Positions 41,325-48,645 of a DNA stretch of 64,000 nt are shown in pieces (the stretch's first letter is position 1; every line of letters starts with the position of its first letter). The notes beneath the pieces were generated by a model. The model saw only the letters and a list, made by a program, of their open reading frames with translations. It did not search any database and was not told the DNA's origin. The stretch comes from Caulobacter sp. NIBR1757 (GTDB taxonomy: Bacteria > Pseudomonadota > Alphaproteobacteria > Caulobacterales > Caulobacteraceae), in the NCBI RefSeq assembly GCF_027912495.1, contig NZ_CP115463.1, positions 3,918,501 to 3,982,500 on the forward strand, in the 5' to 3' direction. The position numbers were made by a program, and so were the translations under genes.

Positions 41325-41687
41325 ATGGCCGGCCACAAGATCTACAGGATGAGCTTCGCCAGCGTTTACGCCCACTACATCACCAAGGCCGAGCGCAAGG
41401 GCCGCACCCGGGCCGAGGTTGACGAGATCATCCTCTGGCTCACCGGCTACAGCGCCGATCAGTTCGCCGCCCACCTGGCCGACAAGACCGACTTCGAGAC
41501 CTTCTTCGGCCAGGCCCCCGCCCTGCATCCGGCCCGCACCGAGATCAAGGGCCTGATCTGCGGCGTCCGCATCGAGGAGATCACCGACCCCCTGATGCGC
41601 GAGATTCGCTACCTCGACAAACTCATCGACGAACTGGCCAAGGGCCGGCCGATGGCCAAGATCCTGCGCACCGCGCCGGCCGCCTAG
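41325..41687 (+). CDS. DUF2200 family protein
   Basis: A 120-residue protein with the characteristic pattern [20 protein letters not shown], then [18 protein letters not shown] and a C-terminal [22 protein letters not shown]2200 proteins are small, cytoplasmic and of unknown function, scattered in Proteobacteria. ATG 41325 has AAGGAG eight bases upstream. The stop overlaps that of terL copy 2 (convergent). It probably belongs to host or cargo DNA, not the phage. Confidence 0.85.
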   Translation: MAGHKIYRMSFASVYAHYITKAERKGRTRAEVDEIILWLTGYSADQFAAHLADKTDFETFFGQAPALHPARTEIKGLICGVRIEEITDPLMREIRYLDKLIDELAKGRPMAKILRTAPAA

Positions 41688-43555
41688 TCGTCGAACACGC
41701 TCCCGCAATCGGCGAACTCCGGCGGGCCGAACCCGCTGTTCACCCCCGGCTCCCAGATCGAGCCGCAGTCCGCGAACTCCGGCAACCGCCGCCAGCTCTC
41801 CACCGGCGCCGTCAGCCGGTCGATCGAGCGCCCGATCAGCGACAGGCAGTCGACCTCGTCGTCGTACCGGCCGAGCGGAAACGCCACGCATTCGTCGATG
41901 AAGCAGTCGCCGTCCCCGTCGTCGCGCACGAAGATCCGCCCCTCCCGCACCAGGCTCTGCGCCGAGCGCGCCCGGGTCGCCTTGTCCTGCCCCGAGCTCA
42001 GCCACTCCAGCGGGCAACTCACCGACCGGGCCCGCATCTTGGCCCGCAGCATCGGCTCCACCGCCCGCTGGATCACCCCCGCCTCGCCGAACCAGCGCCG
42101 GATGCCGCCGCGCCGCCGGAAGTCGGCGATCAGGTCGCACTGACGCTCGATCCACCGGTCGGCGCTGGTCTGGCCGCCCCAGGACGCCACCCGCCAAAGG
42201 TTGAACGCCGCATCGACGCCCCACACCGTCAGCCGGGTAAAATCGCCGCCGCCCTCGGTCACCGCATAGTCGCTCGACCCGTAGTACCGCAGCGTCTTGG
42301 GCAGCTCATGCTCCTGGAAGCGCTTGAACCACCCCCGCTCGAAATAGCTGCCCTCCACCGGCCGCGGCCGTTGCTGGTACAGGGCGTTCCAGGTGCGCGG
42401 GTTGAGCTGGAACTGGCTCCAGTGATCCTCCCGCCAGTACTCGGGCCACAGATAGTCGCCCACGGCGCGGCCCAGCGGATCGTCGGCCCGCTCGGCCTGG
42501 GCCGGGATGTTGACCACCTCCCAGACCTCGCCGTCGCGGCACAGCACCGGGCCCGAGGCGCCGTCATAGCCCTCCGGCAACAGGCTGCCCGCCAGGTCGT
42601 CCTCATGCCAGCGCGTCTGGATCAGCACGATGCGCCCACCCGCCTTCAACCGTGTCCGGACGGTGTCGTCGAACTCCTCGCGGGTGCGGCGCCGGATCAT
42701 CTCGCTGTCGGCCTCGGCCCGGCCCTTGACCGGGTCGTCGATGACGATCAGGTCGGCGCGGTTCCCCGTGATCCCGGCCAGCATGCCGGCCCCCATCCAC
42801 TCGCTGCCGTTGTCCAGCGCCCAGTCGATGACGCTGGCCCGGGTCTTGTCGGGGCGCACCCCCATGGCGGCGGCGAACACCGGCTGGCGGGTGACGCCCC
42901 GGGCCCGCCGGCCGCGCCGCCCGGCCAGGGCCGTGGCGTAGGTGACCACCAGCACGCTGCGGTTCGGCTCCCGGGCCAGGAACCAGGGGGTGAACACATC
43001 GACCGCATAGGTCGACTTGGCCGAGCCCGGCGGCATGAAGCCCATCAGCCGCCGGATCTTGCCGCGCTCGACCGCCGCCAGCTTCTGCAGCCACAGCCGG
43101 TGATGCGCCGCCAGCAGCGGCGGATCGCCGCGCCGGCGCGGGCCGACGCCCGGGACATCGATGGTCTGGCAGAAGGCGTCCAGCCGGCGGCGGGCCGGTG
43201 AGGGCGCCGCCGGCTCCGGCAGGGGCTCCTCGCCCGCCGCGGGCGTCTCCGGCATGCCCAGCGCCCGCCGCGCCGCCCGGTCCTGATAGGCCGCGATCTT
43301 CGCCGCGATGGCCGGATCGGCGGCCGGATCGAGCGGCGGCTGGTCCTTGCCGGTCCACAGGTCCGTCGCCGCCTGCAGCTCCTCCAGTAACACCCCGCAG
43401 GCGATGATGACCTCCGGCCAGTGGCCCGAGGGGATGCTGGAGCGCGTCTTCCAGCCCGCGACCATGGCCGGGCTGACCGCCATCCTGTTGGCCAGCTTCG
43501 TTGACCCGCCGGCGTCTTCGATGACCTGGCGGTGAGTGCGGGGCCAGTCGCTCAC
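41684..43555 (-). CDS. Phage terminase large subunit, copy 2, with N-terminal HTH-like domain
   Basis: 623 residues from GTG 43555 (GGAGG four bases upstream), overlapping the stop of the GcrA-like gene. Residues 9-60 ([20 protein letters not shown], then [13 protein letters not shown]) are a Cro/YdaS-like HTH. Walker A is PPGSAKST (175-182) and Walker [10 protein letters not shown] proline-rich linker (~70-125) joins the two parts. From HHRLWL on, it is nearly identical to copy 1. The C-terminus differs: an eight-residue motif PEFADCGS occurs twice before the final FDD. This copy heads the minus-strand prophage, in the order repressor, HTH, GcrA-like, terL. Confidence 0.88.
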   Translation of the reverse strand: MSDWPRTHRQVIEDAGGSTKLANRMAVSPAMVAGWKTRSSIPSGHWPEVIIACGVLLEELQAATDLWTGKDQPPLDPAADPAIAAKIAAYQDRAARRALGMPETPAAGEEPLPEPAAPSPARRRLDAFCQTIDVPGVGPRRRGDPPLLAAHHRLWLQKLAAVERGKIRRLMGFMPPGSAKSTYAVDVFTPWFLAREPNRSVLVVTYATALAGRRGRRARGVTRQPVFAAAMGVRPDKTRASVIDWALDNGSEWMGAGMLAGITGNRADLIVIDDPVKGRAEADSEMIRRRTREEFDDTVRTRLKAGGRIVLIQTRWHEDDLAGSLLPEGYDGASGPVLCRDGEVWEVVNIPAQAERADDPLGRAVGDYLWPEYWREDHWSQFQLNPRTWNALYQQRPRPVEGSYFERGWFKRFQEHELPKTLRYYGSSDYAVTEGGGDFTRLTVWGVDAAFNLWRVASWGGQTSADRWIERQCDLIADFRRRGGIRRWFGEAGVIQRAVEPMLRAKMRARSVSCPLEWLSSGQDKATRARSAQSLVREGRIFVRDDGDGDCFIDECVAFPLGRYDDEVDCLSLIGRSIDRLTAPVESWRRLPEFADCGSIWEPGVNSGFGPPEFADCGSVFDD

Positions 43556-44088
43556 CACTCCTCCCTGGCCGGCGCCTCGGCCGCCCTGAACCGGTCCCAG
43601 CCCGTCGCCTCGGCCCGCACCGGCGCGCGCGGCTCCAGGGCCTTGCGCTCCCAGGCCCGCAGGCCCCGGCCAGCCCGCGCCTGGTGGCCCTCGCAATAGA
43701 CGCCGCGCCCGGTCTTCCGCTCGCAGCCGCAGAACAGCTGGACGCCGCGCGCGTCCTCGGCCACCGGCCAGTGGCAGTCGCGCTCGCCCAGGTCCTCCAG
43801 CCGCCGCATGCGCGAGGGCTCGATGACCAGCGGCGGCCGGGTCCAGACCCGGGCCTGTGCCTCCAGCGTCTCGCCGCGCCGCCAGCCCAGCCGGGCCAGC
43901 TTGCCGCTGATCACCCCCTTGGCGACGCCCATGCGGCCGGCGATCAGCAGGTGCGACAGGCCGGCGTCGAACAGCCGGCGCAGCAGGTCCAGCCGCTCGC
44001 GCGGCCATTCGGCGCGAAGGCGCAGGGGCGGGTGAGGTTGAGGCGCGCGGGAACACCCCGCCGCGCCGGGGTCGGCGGCGATCTGCAT
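43552..44088 (-). CDS. GcrA-family regulator
   Basis: A 178-residue protein. An N-terminal helix-turn-helix, ERLDLLRRLFDAGLSHLLIA followed by GRMGVAKGVISGKLARLGW, matches the GcrA DNA-binding domain. The C-terminal cysteine pattern is CHWPVAED, FCGCER and YCEGHQ, as in GcrA proteins. Host GcrA activates sigma-70 promoters with CcrM-methylated GANTC sites; a phage-borne relative could tie late transcription to the cell cycle. The start is ATG 44088 or GTG 44097. It overlaps terL copy 2 at its end. Confidence 0.75.
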   Translation of the reverse strand: MQIAADPGAAGCSRAPQPHPPLRLRAEWPRERLDLLRRLFDAGLSHLLIAGRMGVAKGVISGKLARLGWRRGETLEAQARVWTRPPLVIEPSRMRRLEDLGERDCHWPVAEDARGVQLFCGCERKTGRGVYCEGHQARAGRGLRAWERKALEPRAPVRAEATGWDRFRAAEAPAREEW

Positions 44089-44119
44089 GTCGGTCACTCT
44101 GGGATGGAGAAGAAGGGGT

Positions 44120-44362
44120 CTAGCGGACGCGGGCCGGGCGGCCGGCCTTCGGCGGGCGCCGCGCCGCCGCCCCGGCCAGCTCTTCGAGGCTGGCGTGGCC
44201 GCGCAGCACGATGGCCGCCCAGTAGCGCGGCGGGATCGAGTCCTTGCGCTTCCACTGATGGATGCAGCCGGCGGTGCACTTCAGCATCCGGGCCAGCCGT
44301 GAGGGTCCACCCGCGACGGCGATGACGTCGCGGTGGCTCCGATGGGGTTCTGTATCGGGCAT
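44120..44362 (-). CDS. Small Cro/YdaS-like HTH protein
   Basis: An 80-residue protein whose core HRDVIAVAGGPSRLARMLKC and IHQWKRKDSIPPRYWAAIV is a Cro/YdaS-type helix-turn-helix. It ends in a basic tail (RRPPKAGRPARVR). It is divergent from the S24-type repressor, and an operator lies eight bases before its ATG, so it holds the Cro position of a lambdoid switch. The same HTH pattern is fused to both terminases. Confidence 0.78.
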   Translation of the reverse strand: MPDTEPHRSHRDVIAVAGGPSRLARMLKCTAGCIHQWKRKDSIPPRYWAAIVLRGHASLEELAGAAARRPPKAGRPARVR

Positions 44363-44369
44363 GTTGGCA

Positions 44370-44386
44370 CTGTACAAATTATACAG
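44370..44386. promoter_or_regulatory. Operator O1 in the repressor/HTH divergent region
   Basis: CTGTACAAATTATACAG, 17 bp, palindromic (CTGTAY-N5-RTACAG). On the minus strand it contains TATAAT, eight bases before the HTH start codon, so repressor binding would block that promoter. Confidence 0.75.
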
Positions 44387-44404
44387 ACGAATTTCAACCC
44401 CTGT

Positions 44405-44421
44405 CTGTAGACAACATACAG
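44405..44421. promoter_or_regulatory. Operator O2 in the repressor/HTH divergent region
   Basis: CTGTAGACAACATACAG, 17 bp, same consensus, 35 bases from O1 centre to centre and 21 bases before the repressor ATG. It suits autoregulation of the repressor. Confidence 0.72.
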
Positions 44422-44442
44422 GAAATATCGTAGTTTTCGTAC

Positions 44443-45075
44443 ATGAGCCCTTCGCCCGACCTCCCATCGCCCCACGCCGCAGGGGCCGAACGCCTGCGCC
44501 GCGCCCGCCGCGCCAAGGGTCTGGGCTCGGCGGCCGAGGCGGCGCGGGCCAACGGCTGGAACCTCAACACCTACGCCAGCAACGAGAACGGCAACGCCAG
44601 CTTCTCCTTCCGCAAGGCCGAGGACTACGCCCGCGCCTTCGGGGTGCGGGCCGAGTGGCTGTACGCCGGCAAGGGGCCGATGAAGGCGCGGCGCCCGGGC
44701 CTGCCGGTGCTGGGCAAGGTGGCGGCCGGGGCCGAGGCCCTGTTCGACGACGACTACGAGATGGGCGCCGCCGCCGACTGGCTGGACCCCATGGTGCCCG
44801 AGGACGGCATCGTCCTGATCGTCGATGGCGAGAGCATGATGCCGCGCTTCCGCCACGGCGAGCACCTGATCTTCGGCCGCCGCTACGACGACCCCACCCC
44901 GCTGATCGGCCACGAGGTCATGGCCCGCCTCGCCGACGGCCGCAAGATGGTCAAGATCCTCCGCCGCGGCGCCGCCCCCGGCCTCTGGACCCTGGAAAGC
45001 ATCAACACCCGCTTCAAGCCGATCGAGGACGTCGAACTGCTCTGGGCCCTGCCGTTTATGGGCCTGCGGGTCTGA
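44443..45075 (+). CDS. Phage repressor: XRE-type HTH with S24 (LexA/CI-like) peptidase domain
   Basis: A 210-residue protein. The N-terminal HTH spans ~13-75 (AGAERLRRARRAKGLGSAAE). The C-terminal S24 domain has Ser131 in VDGESMMPRF and Lys171 in GRKMVKILRRG as catalytic dyad. A likely self-cleavage site is Ala95-Gly96 in GKVAAGAEA. Repressors of this kind are inactivated when RecA filaments form on damaged DNA. Four operators of one type are in the window, two of them just upstream. It is the natural candidate to bind them, which would place terL copy 1 and the 46.6-kb operon under damage control. Confidence 0.85.
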   Translation: MSPSPDLPSPHAAGAERLRRARRAKGLGSAAEAARANGWNLNTYASNENGNASFSFRKAEDYARAFGVRAEWLYAGKGPMKARRPGLPVLGKVAAGAEALFDDDYEMGAAADWLDPMVPEDGIVLIVDGESMMPRFRHGEHLIFGRRYDDPTPLIGHEVMARLADGRKMVKILRRGAAPGLWTLESINTRFKPIEDVELLWALPFMGLRV

Positions 45076-45110
45076 GCGAACCGCCTCGCCGGCCGGGCGT
45101 TGAGCGCTAC

Positions 45111-45872
45111 ATGAGCGCCATGACCTTCGAACGCCCCGTCAAGCCGGCCGCACGGTCCATCGCCGTCATGGCCTCCGTCCTTGTCGCCATCGGCGCCGCG
45201 CCGGTGCTGTCGGCCCTCGGGCTGATGGACGCCGCCACCTTCGCCGGCGACGGCGACCAGACCCTGCGGGCCGCCCCTTACGCCTTCTCGATCTGGGGCC
45301 TGATCTATCTGGGCGTCTTCGTCTATGGCGTCTGGCAACTGGTGCGCCAGACGCCGGAGTCGGCGCCGCTGCGGGCCGTCGCCTGGCCCTCGGTCATCGC
45401 CCTGCTCGGCTGCGGCGCCTGGCTGTTCGCCGCCGCCCTGGACCAGAAGGCGCTCAGCGTCGTGATCATCGTCACCTCCGCTTCCGCCATCGTCGCCGGC
45501 CTGCTGCGCGCCGGGCCGCACCGGGGCGAGGTCGGGCCGGGAACGCGATTCTTCATCTTCTGGCCGCTCAGCCTGCTGGCCGGCTGGCTGACCATCGCCA
45601 GCTTCCTGAACGTCATCACCGTCCTGACCGCCTGGGGCCTGATCGGCCCGGCCACCGCCCAGCCCGCCGCCCTGGCCGGCATCGTCGGGGTGCTGATCGT
45701 CGGGTCGGCCGTCGTCTGGCGGCTGCGCCACCTGGCCTACGGCCTGCCCATCGTCTGGGGCCTGATCGCCGTCTGGGCGGCCGAGCACGCCGACAAGCCG
45801 CAGGTCGGCCTCGCCGCCCTCGTCGCCGCCGGCCTGATGCTGCTGGTCAGCCTGGTCGCTGGCCGACCCTAG
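45111..45872 (+). CDS. Multi-pass membrane protein of the TspO/MBR-like type
   Basis: A 253-residue protein with seven or more hydrophobic helices, starting MSAMTFERPVKPAARSIAVM. The AAPYAFSIWGLIYLGVFVYG segment is typical of the tryptophan-rich TspO-related proteins found beside lycopene/isoprenoid genes. The substrate is unknown. It starts 35 bases after the repressor gene; co-transcription is possible but not shown. It is convergent with the following regulator gene (stops overlap). Confidence 0.7.
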   Translation: MSAMTFERPVKPAARSIAVMASVLVAIGAAPVLSALGLMDAATFAGDGDQTLRAAPYAFSIWGLIYLGVFVYGVWQLVRQTPESAPLRAVAWPSVIALLGCGAWLFAAALDQKALSVVIIVTSASAIVAGLLRAGPHRGEVGPGTRFFIFWPLSLLAGWLTIASFLNVITVLTAWGLIGPATAQPAALAGIVGVLIVGSAVVWRLRHLAYGLPIVWGLIAVWAAEHADKPQVGLAALVAAGLMLLVSLVAGRP

Positions 45873-46474
45873 GCTTTGAGAAGGTCCTGGCTGCGCTCAT
45901 AGCCGTCGAACAGGCTGCGCATGACCTCGACATGCTCGCGGGCCAGTTGGTTCATGGCCTCCGAGCGCAGCACCTCCGACGGCACAGTCACCCCCCGCGC
46001 CCCCACCGTCCGGCAATGGCCGCTGGCGATCAGCCGGTGCACATAGCGCCGCGCCGTCTCCCGCGGCAGGCCCAGGGTGCGGGCCACGGAGGCGATGGTC
46101 ACCGCCCGCCGCATCCCGTCCGGGAACACGCCCTCGACCGCCAGCGGACTGGGCATGCCCGGCTCGTTGAGATGTTTCACACTCGCCTGCCAGACCGCCA
46201 CGAAGGTCGCGGCCAGCAGGACGTCGCCGTCGAACGGCGCGCTGAGCACCGACAGCTGCCGCAGGAAGTGGTCCATCCCCAGCTTCAGCAGGTACCGCTC
46301 CTGGACGGGGGTGCGCTGGGCCGGATCGATTGGAATACCCTTCAACGTCAGTTTCCCCCGACTGTTCAAAATCCGGAAATCAACGTTTCCAGTCACTTCG
46401 CTAGGTAGCGCCCCGATTTGTGGGGTCCATGCGACAAATGGGCAGTTCGCCCAATTTGGGGAAATCCGGTCCAT
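45869..46474 (-). CDS. Putative winged-helix transcriptional regulator
   Basis: A 201-residue protein. A likely HTH lies at ~125-165: VTIASVARTLGLPRETARRY followed by VHRLIASGHC, a typical recognition helix. The first ~50 residues look less conserved, and the start (ATG 46474) has no clear ribosome-binding site, so the real start may be downstream. Its upstream DNA contains the operator at 46524, which may therefore control it together with the divergent small genes. Confidence 0.6.
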   Translation of the reverse strand: MDRISPNWANCPFVAWTPQIGALPSEVTGNVDFRILNSRGKLTLKGIPIDPAQRTPVQERYLLKLGMDHFLRQLSVLSAPFDGDVLLAATFVAVWQASVKHLNEPGMPSPLAVEGVFPDGMRRAVTIASVARTLGLPRETARRYVHRLIASGHCRTVGARGVTVPSEVLRSEAMNQLAREHVEVMRSLFDGYERSQDLLKA

Positions 46475-46523
46475 TATCGTAGCGGAAGCGGGTTGGGTTC
46501 ACCGCTTGGCCCTTGACTTTGAT

Positions 46524-46540
46524 CTGTATATTTTATACAG
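46524..46540. promoter_or_regulatory. 17-bp operator before the small-gene operon at 46.6 kb
   Basis: CTGTATATTTTATACAG, the best palindrome of the four. It covers the -10 of a promoter TTGACT (46513-46518), 15 bases, TATACA (46534-46539). This is the same architecture and spacing as before terL copy 1. Confidence 0.78.
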
Positions 46541-46571
46541 TCTCGGTTCCCCCTTATCCCAGGAGCCGCCC

Positions 46572-46826
46572 CTGACCGCGTTCTCGCGACCGGTGACCCA
46601 TGCCGACCCGGCCTGGTTCGCCACCCTGCCTCGCCTGCGCCCCGACGGCAGCGAAGAGCCCGACTATGGCCGGGTCTTCTTCCAGCCCGCCGTCGATGGC
46701 GGCCTGGCCTACAGCTTCGACCGCGCCGGCCTGCGCTTCTGCCGCCGCCTGCCGCCCCCGGCCCCGCGCCAGGGCTGGCTCGACTGCCAGGGCCGCGCCT
46801 TCCTGATCGCCGGACCCGCCGCGTGA
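46572..46826 (+). CDS. Small unknown protein under the phage-type operator
   Basis: 84 residues if it starts at CTG 46572, which has CAGGAG at ideal distance (six bases); GTG 46593 gives 77 residues but no ribosome-binding site. The sequence ([40 protein letters not shown]) is soluble and compact. I do not recognise it. It overlaps the next gene by four bases (GTGA). The operator-controlled promoter lies ~30 bases upstream, so it should be induced together with terL copy 1. Confidence 0.5.
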   Translation: MTAFSRPVTHADPAWFATLPRLRPDGSEEPDYGRVFFQPAVDGGLAYSFDRAGLRFCRRLPPPAPRQGWLDCQGRAFLIAGPAA

Positions 46827-47059
46827 GGCCCGCCCCCGACGCCCTGGCCCGCTACTGGCGCTGCGGCGGCGAGATCCTCGCCCTCGGCGGCCCGCTGCCG
46901 CTCGCCGACCGCGGCGCCCGCCCACTGACCCCCGCCGACCTCACCCGCCTCGCCGCCTGGCACCGGTCAGAGCTGTATGGCGACGCGGCGGCCTACCACC
47001 GCCCCTGCCTGCGCGACGCCGAAGCCGTCCTGGCCAGCCTCCGTATTTTCCACAATTGA
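46823..47059 (+). CDS. Small unknown protein, second gene of the operator-controlled operon
   Basis: 78 residues from GTG 46823, overlapping the previous stop. The sequence [20 protein letters not shown] is followed by [19 protein letters not shown], with a basic, helical character. Function is unknown. The pair may be phage-derived antirepressor, anti-host or accessory packaging genes. It ends 32 bases before the PiuC-like gene, where expression seems to pass to another promoter. Confidence 0.5.
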   Translation: MRPAPDALARYWRCGGEILALGGPLPLADRGARPLTPADLTRLAAWHRSELYGDAAAYHRPCLRDAEAVLASLRIFHN

Positions 47060-47072
47060 TAATCAGTCGCAA
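47055..47072. promoter_or_regulatory. Possible iron-responsive (Fur-type) site before the hydroxylase gene
   Basis: ATTGATAATCAGTCGCAA resembles half of a Fur box (GATAAT...ATTCGCA type), 20 bases before the PiuC-like start codon. PiuC/YbiX genes are often iron-regulated. The match is imperfect. Confidence 0.35.
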
Positions 47073-47091
47073 ACGAGCTAGCTGCGATTTC

Positions 47092-47772
47092 ATGTTGATC
47101 CAGATCGAAAACCTGCTGACCCCCGACCAGGTCGCCCGCTTCCAGGCGGTGCTGGCCGGAGCGCCCTGGGCTGATGGCAAGGTGACGGCCGGCTATCAGT
47201 CGGCGCTGGCCAAGAACAACCTGCAGCTTCCCGAGACCAGCGAGGCGGCCCGCAGCCTGGGGGCCGAGGTCGAACGGGCCCTGGCCTCCAACCTGCTGTT
47301 CCAGTCGGCGGCCCTGCCGGCCCGGGTCTTCCCGCCGCTGTTCAACCGCTACGACGGCGCCCACAGCTTCGGCGTCCATGTCGACAACGCCCTGCGCACC
47401 CTGCCGGACAGAACGCGCCTGCGCACCGACCTCTCGGCCACCCTCTTCCTCACCGACCCGGAGGACTACGACGGCGGCGAGCTGGTCATCGAGGACGTCT
47501 ACGGCGCCCATGCGGTCAAGCTGGCCGCCGGCTCGATGATCCTCTACCCGGCGACCAGCCTGCACCAGGTGACGCCGGTGACTCGCGGCGCCCGCACCGC
47601 CAGCTTCTTCTGGATCCAGAGCCATGTCCGGGACGACGCCGCCCGGTCCATGCTGTTCGACATGGACATGGCCCTGCAGCGCCTGCGCGGCGAAGTCGGC
47701 GACGGGCACGCCAGTCTGGTCGCCCTGACCGGCGTCTACCACAACCTGCTGCGGCGATGGGCGGAGGCCTGA
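47092..47772 (+). CDS. piuC: Fe(II)/2OG PKHD-type hydroxylase (PiuC/YbiX family)
   Basis: A 226-residue protein starting [20 protein letters not shown]. The double-stranded beta-helix triad is seen as FGVHVDNA (HxD) and [13 protein letters not shown] (His and the 2OG-binding Arg). Proteins of this family accompany TonB siderophore receptors and are induced on iron limitation. ATG 47092 is used because upstream codons run through the regulatory region. The GFA-type gene follows after two bases. Confidence 0.85.
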   Translation: MLIQIENLLTPDQVARFQAVLAGAPWADGKVTAGYQSALAKNNLQLPETSEAARSLGAEVERALASNLLFQSAALPARVFPPLFNRYDGAHSFGVHVDNALRTLPDRTRLRTDLSATLFLTDPEDYDGGELVIEDVYGAHAVKLAAGSMILYPATSLHQVTPVTRGARTASFFWIQSHVRDDAARSMLFDMDMALQRLRGEVGDGHASLVALTGVYHNLLRRWAEA

Positions 47773-47774
47773 CC

Positions 47775-48239
47775 ATGCATGAAGGCGGCTGCACCTGCGG
47801 CGAGGTCCGCTTCCGGATGACGACGGCGCCGATGTTCGTCCATTGCTGCCACTGCCGCCAATGCCAGCGGGCGACCGGCAGCGCTTTCGTGGTCAACGCC
47901 CTGATCGAGACCGACCGCATCGAGATCCTGCAGGGTTCGCCTCGGGCCACCCCGGGGCCCTCGGAAAGCGGCCGGCCGCATGACGTCTATCGTTGCCCCG
48001 CCTGCCTGACGGCGCTGTGGAGCGACTATGGCCGTCGCCCGGCCCTGCGCTTCCTGCGGGTCGGCGCCCTCGACGAGCCCGCCGCCCTGCCGCCGGACGT
48101 CCACATCTTCACCCGCTCGAAGCTGCCCTGGGTGAACCTGTCCGGGGAAGCGGCGGTATTCGAGGTCTACTACGACATGGCGGCGCAATGGCCGGCCGAA
48201 AGCCTGGCCCGTCGCCGCGCCGTTCTCGGCGACGTCTGA
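47775..48239 (+). CDS. GFA/CENP-V-type zinc protein
   Basis: A 154-residue protein with zinc-binding cysteines: GGCTCGEVRF near the start, HCCHCRQCQRATGSAF and YRCPACLTALW. The family is annotated as glutathione-dependent formaldehyde-activating enzymes, though most members have unproven activity. ATG 47775 has GGAGG seven bases upstream, inside the end of the previous gene, suggesting co-expression. Confidence 0.85.
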   Translation: MHEGGCTCGEVRFRMTTAPMFVHCCHCRQCQRATGSAFVVNALIETDRIEILQGSPRATPGPSESGRPHDVYRCPACLTALWSDYGRRPALRFLRVGALDEPAALPPDVHIFTRSKLPWVNLSGEAAVFEVYYDMAAQWPAESLARRRAVLGDV

Positions 48240-48378
48240 CGATTAGGCCCCACGGTTCCATGAGCCGTGCTATTGTGTGTGACCGTTCCGCTTTTGCAAG
48301 GAACCCTGCCGGCCTGTTCTGCCGACCTGCCCGATATCTGGTCCCGCGCCGCGGGACGTCGGGGGCGAAAGGCGCCGC

Positions 48379-48645
48379 ATGTCCAAGACCCCCATCCCCG
48401 CTCCGCCGATGACCATGGCCCAGCTGCGCAAGCGGCTCGACGAGACCCTGGCCAACGGTCACCAGCCCAAGGACCTGGTCCTGCGCATTACCTTGCGCGA
48501 CACCGCGCTGATCAAGCGCAGCGCGGTCTTCGCCGATGACGATATCCGCTTCGTCGACGGCGTGATGCACGTGCTGGGCATCCCCACAATCGTCGGCCAG
48601 GTCGGCGAAACCAGCATCGCTGCCGCTGAACCCGCTGACAGCTAA
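48379..48645 (+). CDS. Small unknown protein
   Basis: An 88-residue soluble protein: MSKTPIPAPPMTMAQLRKRL, DETLANGHQPKDLVLRITLR, with a C-terminal GVMHVLGIPTIVGQVGE. The reading frame is protein-like with normal codon bias. I do not recognise a family. Its stop overlaps that of the convergent M28 peptidase gene. The 140 bases before it hold no other gene. Confidence 0.55.
   Translation: MSKTPIPAPPMTMAQLRKRLDETLANGHQPKDLVLRITLRDTALIKRSAVFADDDIRFVDGVMHVLGIPTIVGQVGETSIAAAEPADS

Noticed and set aside
41073..42224. 383-codon minus-strand frame overlapping the end of terL copy 2
   Set aside because: It is another frame of the terminase (and antisense DUF2200), with Arg/Gly/Ala low complexity.
44262..45110. 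Extension of the TspO-like gene through the repressor
   Set aside because: The upstream part is a shadow of the S24 repressor gene; the membrane protein starts at ATG 45111.
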